From Chlorella sorokiniana (taxonomy: Eukaryota; Chlorophyta; Trebouxiophyceae; Chlorellales; Chlorellaceae): 64,000 nt of DNA. Location of the stretch: assembly GCA_025917655.1 (NCBI GenBank), contig CP084619.1, positions 4,135,001 through 4,199,000 of the forward strand, given 5' to 3'. Positions 58,581-64,000 of the stretch are shown here, piece after piece. The translations under genes were made by a program, and so were the position numbers. Numbering within the stretch: position 1 is the first letter of the stretch; each line of letters opens with the position of its first letter. Below the pieces are notes generated by a model, which saw only the letters and a program-made list of their open reading frames with translations, was not told the DNA's origin and made no database searches.

Positions 58581-59891
58581 TGCAGCTGGACCAACTACAT
58601 CACAACAACTTGCCTGCAAGAGGTGGGAGCAAAAACGCGACCGCACACAGCGCAATGTCTTTTCCCTGCACGCCCATGGCTCTTTTCGTCCGATAGCAGG
58701 TCGAATTACAATTGTAATGGCTTTTCACCTCGGTGTCGACACGCGCTAAGCAGGGTTCACTGCACCCCCGCCAGCATGCAGCACATGCAAGGCGCAGGCG
58801 GGGTGGAGGCTGGCCTTGGCATCACGCTGGGGCTTGCGGATCCTGGGAAGGAATGAATTGTGTGAATTGTGTGAACTTTGTGAAGCCCTGGGCGGCACCT
58901 TATGGCCTCGGGACCTTGGCCGGCTGGCATCCCGGCATCTCAGGTGGCGCGCAAGATGGGTCAACTCTGTCCCCGCACGGAACTTTATCCCCATTTGCAG
59001 TGCCTCTTCTGTCCAGGTTGGTGCATGTTACAAGGGTGTTCCTGGGACCATTCCAGCCGCACATCCCGTGCAGACCTCGTTCACCTTGCAACCCTGCCCC
59101 TTTCATGCGGTCCGCAACAGACACTATAGTCACGGTAATTTGTTTTGCCAAGTTCACTTGCGCTCGCTAGAACCTTGCGCTGCTACATAGTGCATTTCCA
59201 AACTTTGAAATGCGGCCAGCGTTGCTTGGGGCAGCTCAGCCCGCGCACAGCTACGTGTCTGGGGTCTTTGCCAGCGGCACCCGAGTTGGCATTCACCTGT
59301 GCTTTGCAAGCGTACTTATGTAAGGCCTCAGTAATGGCCCAGAGCCCACAGACGCATCCAGGCTGACTGGCGCACGTCGAGTAGTGTTGGCGTGCTTTCA
59401 ACGGCCTGCTAGGCATCTCAATGAGTTTAACTGGGCAAGGGTGTTGGTGCCAATGAGTTATCTGGAGCGTTGATTGAACCATAGGCTCCAGAAATTACAA
59501 GGTAGCAGGAGGATTAGGGCACAAACGGTAGATTGGGGATGATGGAACCATGCGCATCATGGAGCTCTCGGGCGCTCTGCCAGCTGGCACCCGCTGTGCC
59601 GGCATGTGTGGGGGTCGGATGCCAGACCCGCGTCCCTTGTTGCCGGCTTCTTCGTGTTTGATTGCCCGTTCAACATCTTGGGTGTACAAGGATAAGCTGC
59701 AAGCATTTGGGTCTAGCCCAGCGCTCACCCTAAGAACCTGCCGCTACACTAGCTGTTTGAGGGCTACCGTATTAACTATCGCTTGAGCAACGAAGCGTGA
59801 CCCCAGCGAGGATCCGACGATAACATGTGAGGATGTCCTCCTCGCCCTGCCTCCCTTCCGCTCTTGTGTCCTGCCGTCAGCAGCCTTCCGC
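58581..59891. other. Long intergenic region
   Basis: About 1.3 kb with no supported gene. It contains a 14-bp perfect palindrome at 58705-58718 (ATTACAATTGTAAT) and imprecise repeats of TGTGAA near 58858-58885. The right end holds the promoter of the SprT-like gene. Confidence 0.4.
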
Positions 59892-60966
59892 ATGCGCACC
59901 ATCAAAGATGTTGCTCTTCCCTACCCCGCACTCCTCCCCTCCCCCACCCCCTTCATCCTGAATCTCTGCAGGACCTCACTGCAGGACGCTGGCATCATTC
60001 CTGGCGCAAGCGCCCTCACGCCCGTTGTTGAACGGGTCGTCGAAGGCTCCGAGGTGACGCTCGAGGTGGCATTTGGCGGTCGGCGGTTGGCTTGCAACGG
60101 CGAAACGATAGCCCCCAACGATGCAGCAGAAAATCCGACGGTGGCAATCAAGGGGGCACGCCTGGCAAGCTCTACTTTCTGGCCGCGTTGAGGCTCAGCG
60201 AAGCCGCGCGCGCCACCAGCACCTTGCCTGCCGCCGCGCCCCTCGCCCGCAGGTACGTCGTGAGCGACGACGGCAAGCGCAGGTCGGCCCGCGGCGGCAG
60301 CGTGCTGCTGTCTCCCTCCCCCTCAAGCTGCGCCGCCCACCCGCTGAGCGCGCGGCGGAGGAGCTGTGCCTCTCCACCATCAACAGCCTGGTGGTGCGCG
60401 CGGCCACCCTCGCCGCCCACCCCGCCCCCACACCCTGGTCGATGGGTTCCCCTGCCGCACCAAGCTGCAAGTGGCGCTGCACCTGCTGGCGCACGAGCTG
60501 GTGCACTGCATCATCAACGGCATGGGCCTGCCGCCCGCGGAGATGGCGGATCACGCGGGTCACGGCTGGCTCTTCCGCCACCTGTGCCAGGCGAGGCCGG
60601 CGCGCCTGGCGGGTGGCGGGTGTGCCGCTCAGCCGCCGCGCCCTTGCCTCCCTCCGCCCCTGACCCGCGTGTCCCGCCCCCTGTTTGTCCCGCTTTCCGC
60701 AGAACATCTTTGGCCACCCCTGGGCAGAGGACAAGCTGGAGCAGAGGATCACGCCGGCGGCGATGCCCCTGTTGGCGGGGCAGGCCGACGCCGAGACAGG
60801 TGTGGGCTGGCTCAACAACGCTGCGGGCCTGGAAAGCGTGCAGCATGCATGGGCCGCGCTGCCCGGAGCGCCCGCCCTCCAGCCGCCGCCGGCGTGCCAG
60901 CCCCGCTTGCGGCAAGCACCCAGCATGCCTTCCGTCGCTCACGACGCGTCTGCAGCCTCCCCTTGA
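59892..60966 (+). CDS. SprT-like zinc metallopeptidase-domain protein
   Basis: The core reads KLQVALHLLAHELVHCIING with the HExxH zinc site at 60492-60506, followed by GLPPAEMADHAGHGWLFRHL, in which GHGWLF (60558-60575) matches the third-ligand region of SprT/Spartan domains. Spartan-type proteases cut DNA-protein crosslinks; a role here is only inferred from the domain. Upstream is ELCLSTINSLVVRAATLAA and a beta-rich stretch (VEGSEVTLEVAFGGRRLACN). Downstream, NIFGHPWAEDKLEQRITPAA ends the domain. Either reading through or splicing 60799-60952 reaches the same stop at 60964-60966. Frame slips near 60160, 60320 and 60430 need bridging. The first exon is tentative, and the ATG at 59892 may not be the true start. 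Confidence 0.65.
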
Positions 60967-61336
60967 TCGATGGCATCCCGAGTGGCACCCAGAGTGGCAT
61001 CCAGCACGACCAGCGCGGCCAGCGCGGCCAGCACCCCAGGGCCACCGCGGCTGTCCATCGGCGGTGCTTGGGCGGCGCCCGTAGGCGCTTCGGGGGCGCT
61101 CCTGGGGCGAGGCGCGCTGAGCGGAGCGGCTGCTGCCAGTGCAGCAGGCTGAAAGCTTCACAGAACCACCTCCAGGGCTCATCTTGAGCCCCACTCCATT
61201 GCCCCAGTCATGCTCATGTCCCAGTTCCGTCCCAGGAATGTAATGTCTGCCACACCCCTAGTGTTACACATTGCCTGCATTTCCGCTTTATGCAGACTTC
61301 CCATGCTGCATGGGGGCATGGCAGCTGCTGTCAACA

Positions 61337-61341
61337 TGTAA
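61337..61341 (+). promoter_or_regulatory. Poly(A) signal TGTAA of the SprT-like gene
   Basis: About 370 nt after the stop at 60966. Confidence 0.4.
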
Positions 61342-61489
61342 TGAATGTGGCTCATGCTTTTTGGCTGAGGGCGCCACGGGCGCCGCCGCCACTCCCTTGG
61401 CGCCGTTACCGCTTGCCCAGGCCCTCGCTGTTGCAGGGTAAGGGGCCCTGCTGTTGTCCGCTGTTAGGCTAACTCACCATAGACCGCTG

Positions 61490-61494
61490 TTACA
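61490..61494 (-). promoter_or_regulatory. Poly(A) signal TGTAA of the right-edge gene
   Basis: About 150 nt after the stop at 61641. Confidence 0.5.
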
Positions 61495-61640
61495 GTCCGC
61501 TGGGTAATGACCGTGGGGAAAAGACCGCAAGAAGCAGGATACTATATGGGTCAAAGCAGGGAACAAAAGGGGCGGGCAGAGAACGGGACAGAGCATGCCC
61601 AGCAGGGCACAGCAGTGCGCTGCAACACTCGCTTTGTTGG

Positions 61641-62669
61641 TCAGAGGTCGGCAAAAGCGCCGCGGTGCATCTCCTCCTCCAGCTCCATGATCACCTCCTC
61701 TGGCAGCTCCTCCTCCTCCTTATCCTCGCCGTCGGCGCTCCGCTTGGCGCTGCGCTTGGTCATCCATCTGCGGGCGGCCTGTGCCTCACGGAAGGCCTTG
61801 GCCTCCTGTTGTTGGGGAGAGCAAGGGCGGTGGTGTGTGTGTGGAGGAGGCAGAAAGGGCAAGAGCGCAGCTCGCTGAGAACCCCATGCCTAGCGGTTGT
61901 CCGCGCTTTGTTGCCCCGCCGCCTCACCTCCACGTCAGTGAACCGCTTGGGCGCGTGCACCAGGTTGGGGAACTTGCGCCGGCACCTGTCGATGCCCGCC
62001 TCCAACTCCTTCTCAGTTGCGTAGATAGAGGGCGTGTCGGAACCGGGGCGGTAGCACCACACCTGATGAGCAGGGCAAGAGGGGCAGGGGGTCGGGAGTG
62101 TGCGGCCCGTGGGGCTGCTGCTCGCTCGGTGCGAGCCGTGGGCTCGGTGTCGCACCCAGCAGGCGCACTGCTCTGCTGGCGCCAGCGCACCTCATACACC
62201 AACCCCAGGGCACGGAAGGCCAGCATGGTCTCAATCAAGTAGGGTGTGATGATGATGGTCGACTCCCCTTGGTCTCCACGGCATCCAAGGGTTGGCGCAA
62301 CCCATCCAGCGTCTTGCCCAGCCCCAGGCGCTCCTGGGGATGGAGGGGAGGAGGTTGGAGCGAGGGTTGGAGGGCACAGCCCGCCCGCTTGCCGCCCTCA
62401 TCCTCAAGCAACAGCCACCCGCCCCGCTCACCTTCCACTCCGCGATGTTCTGCTGGTTCAACACCACGCTATCGTTGCCATTGGCGCGCAGGTCGCTCGG
62501 CAGCTTGGTGGCCACCAGCAGATCCACCAGCCGCTTCGCGCCCCTGACGCAGGCCACGCTGCCGCACTCCAGGAGGATGCCGCCCTTTGGCGCAATCTCC
62601 ACCCAAACGCTGCAAGGAGTGGGATGGTGTGGGTGGTTATGGAGGCGGATGTGTGGTGTGGTGTGATGA

Positions 62670-62702
<33 letters not shown>

Positions 62703-64000
62703 GTGGGGGGGGGTGAGCAGTTGCTGCCAAGACAGGGCGCGCTGCGAGCTGGGGTGGGGCTGGCGGCAGGAGAGGCTGCCAAGACAGGGCTGCGCTGCGA
62801 GCAAAGGGTGGGGCTGGCGGCAGGAGAGGCTGCCAAGACAGGGCCGCGCTGCGAGCACAGGGTGGGGCCGGCGGCAGGCAAGGGGCCGTTGCTGGCGGCG
62901 GCAGGAAAGGTGCTGCTGCTCACTTGTGGGTGGCGTGCACCTTGGCCTTGGGCATGCACCGGTCCAGAACGGCGATGCTCACCGAGCGCCCCTCGTACCC
63001 GTTCATTACCACATACTCTTGGTTGTGGACGGTCACGGTCATGTACTGCGGGGGCCGGGCGGTGTGATTGGGGGAGGCAATCAGCAGTGTGAAGAGGGGA
63101 GGTTGTGCAGCAGACGTTCGGGACCCGCCCTCAGGCGGCCGCCCAGCCATGTGAGCCACCTTGCAACTCGAGCACCGGATGGACTGCAGGCCGCCGCTCC
63201 GCGCGACTCTCCGCAGAGTACGCATGCTGCGCTCCACCGGCTGGCCGCACCGCTCGCCGTTCTTTCCATGGCCCTGGCAAAGCACCTGGGCGCGCGAACC
63301 GCTATGGCATACCTGGGGGCAGCGCGGGGGCGGGGTGAGTTGAGCGGCGGCGGGTTCACCCCTTCCGCGGCTGGGCTGCCTGGACCGCGCCGCGCCTCCC
63401 CACCACGTTTCACCTGGACCTTGCCCGTGTTGGGGTCCGTCGTCTTGCGCAGGTCCGTGATGACGCCGTCCTCAAACCCCCAATCCAGCAGAGCCGCCGC
63501 GTACTGCTGCTCCTGAAGGGGCCGGTCGGTGTGAATGGGGGAGGCAATCAGCAGTGTGAATAGGGAGGCTGTGCAGGCAATCAGGCAATCAGTACGTTCA
63601 AGACCCGCCCTCAGGCGGCCGCCCCATGTGAGCCACCTTGGAGTTGCAACTCGAGCAGCGGATGGACTGCAGCCTGCCGCTGAGCGCGGCTTTCCGCAGA
63701 GTCCCCAGGCTGCGCTCCACCGGCTGGCCGCACCGCTCGCCGTTCTCTCCATGGCCCTGGCAACGCACCTGGGCGCGCGAACCGCTATCGCATACCTGGG
63801 GGCAGTGCGGGGCGGGGTGAGTTGAAAGGCGGCGGGCCCCTTCCGCGGCTGGGGCTGCCTGGACCGCGCCGCGCCTCCCCCACCACTTTTCACCTGGACC
63901 TTGCCCGTTTTGGGGTCCGTCTTCTTGCGCAGGTCCGTGATGACGCCGTCCTCATACCCCCAATCCAGCAGAGTCGCCTCAAACTGCTGCTCCTGAAGGA
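61641..64000 (-). CDS. Unknown protein with duplicated zinc-ribbon units, 5' part missing
   Basis: No family recognised; the gene continues past the right edge. From the 5' side the exons read: QQFEATLLDWGYEDGVITDL with TDPKTGKVQVK (about 63991-63896), VCDSGSRAQVRCQGHGENGE with IRCSSCNSK (about 63796-63645), a second copy of both (about 63510-63415 and 63312-63165), YMTVTVHNQEYVVMNGYEGR, WVEIAPKGGILLECGSVACV, AKRLVDLLVATKLPSDLRAN, LGLGKTLDGLRQPLDAVETK, YLIETMLAFRALGLVYEVRW, VWCYRPGSDTPSIYATEKEL, FPNLVHAPKRFTDVE and an acidic end ELPEEVIMELEEEMHRGAFADL-like segment to the stop at 61641. The C-x(7)-C and C-S-S-C spacing suggests a zinc ribbon. Introns contain a minisatellite and a GT repeat. 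Confidence 0.7.
62672..62702. repeat. (GT)n microsatellite
   Basis: GT dinucleotide array followed by a G run, inside an intron of the right-edge gene. Confidence 0.9.
62723..62880. repeat. Three-copy minisatellite, period 52-54 bp
   Basis: Units starting GCTGCCAAGACAGGG at 62723, 62775 and 62829, each also sharing GGTGGGGC-GGCGGCAGG. All lie inside one intron of the right-edge gene. Confidence 0.92.
63054..63521. repeat. Tandem duplication, left copy
   Basis: Aligns with 63522-64000 at a period of about 467-480 bp, with substitutions and small indels throughout. Each copy carries two exons and two introns of the right-edge gene. Confidence 0.9.
63522..64000. repeat. Tandem duplication, right copy (reaches window edge)
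   Basis: Second copy of the unit at 63054-63521. Shared intron text includes GGGGGAGGCAATCAGCAG and shared exon text includes CCGGCTGGCCGCACCGCTCG. Further copies may lie beyond the edge. Confidence 0.9.

Larger units (their letters stand above)
60967..61640. other. Tail-to-tail intergenic region with two poly(A) signals
   Basis: Plus TGTAA at 61337-61341 (SprT-like gene) and minus TGTAA at 61494-61490 (right-edge gene). An Ala/Ser-rich open frame at 60970-61152 has low complexity and is not called. Confidence 0.45.

Noticed and set aside
60970-61152. An Ala/Ser-rich plus-strand frame after the SprT-like stop
   Set aside because: Low complexity, no splice path from the upstream exon reaches it, and the gene's TGTAA lies further on. 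Treated as 3' UTR.

Overview
The window looks like nuclear DNA of a unicellular green alga, most likely a trebouxiophyte of the Chlorella type. The signs are very high GC, small genes split by many short GT-AG introns (one GC-AG), plant-lineage proteins (an MRL1-like rbcL mRNA factor, a gamma-carbonic-anhydrase-like complex I subunit, plastid-type pyruvate kinase and cysteine synthase), and the chlorophyte poly(A) signal TGTAA about 100-400 nt after many stops. No virus-like element, retroelement or CRISPR array was seen.

Layout: 1-1.1 kb, an unresolved left-edge stretch. 1.2-2.7 kb (-), ribosomal protein eS17, head to head with 3.1-9.2 kb (+), an NRDE2-like exosome regulator with a tRNA-Pro(AGG) gene inside one of its introns. 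9.9-12.2 kb (+), a membrane protein with an ATG8-interacting motif. 13.5-14.5 kb (-), an ankyrin protein. 15.4-17.5 kb (+), an F-box/LRR protein. 17.6-20.7 kb (-), a 2-oxoglutarate/Fe(II) dioxygenase. 21.4-22.2 kb (-), a DUF4242 protein, divergent from 22.5-25.8 kb (+), a flavin monooxygenase. 26.8-32.4 kb (-), an MRL1-like PPR protein, divergent from 33.2-35.1 kb (+), an enoyl-CoA hydratase with a membrane tail. 35.6-38.2 kb (+), ALG1 mannosyltransferase. 38.5-42.1 kb (+), a protein joining SUMO-interacting motifs, an RNase H1-type hybrid-binding domain and a J-like domain. 42.4-44.4 kb (-), a second ankyrin protein. 44.8-47.9 kb (-), cysteine synthase, divergent from 48.2-53.2 kb (+), pyruvate kinase. 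53.8-55.0 kb (-), a tail-anchored beta-grasp protein, divergent from 55.5-57.6 kb (+), gamma-CAL. 58.2-58.6 kb (-), a PMP3-like peptide. 59.9-61.0 kb (+), an SprT-like metallopeptidase. 61.6-64 kb (-), an unknown gene with tandemly duplicated zinc-ribbon exons, running off the right edge.

The genes do not form one pathway. They are a normal housekeeping mix: cytosolic translation, nuclear RNA surveillance, plastid mRNA stability and metabolism, ER N-glycosylation, mitochondrial complex I and fatty-acid oxidation. Two features run through the whole window. First, genes repeatedly sit head to head over promoters of about 300-900 bp. Second, conserved exons repeatedly lose one base at G or C runs, which looks like residual assembly error rather than gene death; exon ends and frames given here should be read with that in mind. 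The most novel-looking item is the SIM + hybrid-binding + J-like protein at 38.5-42.1 kb.
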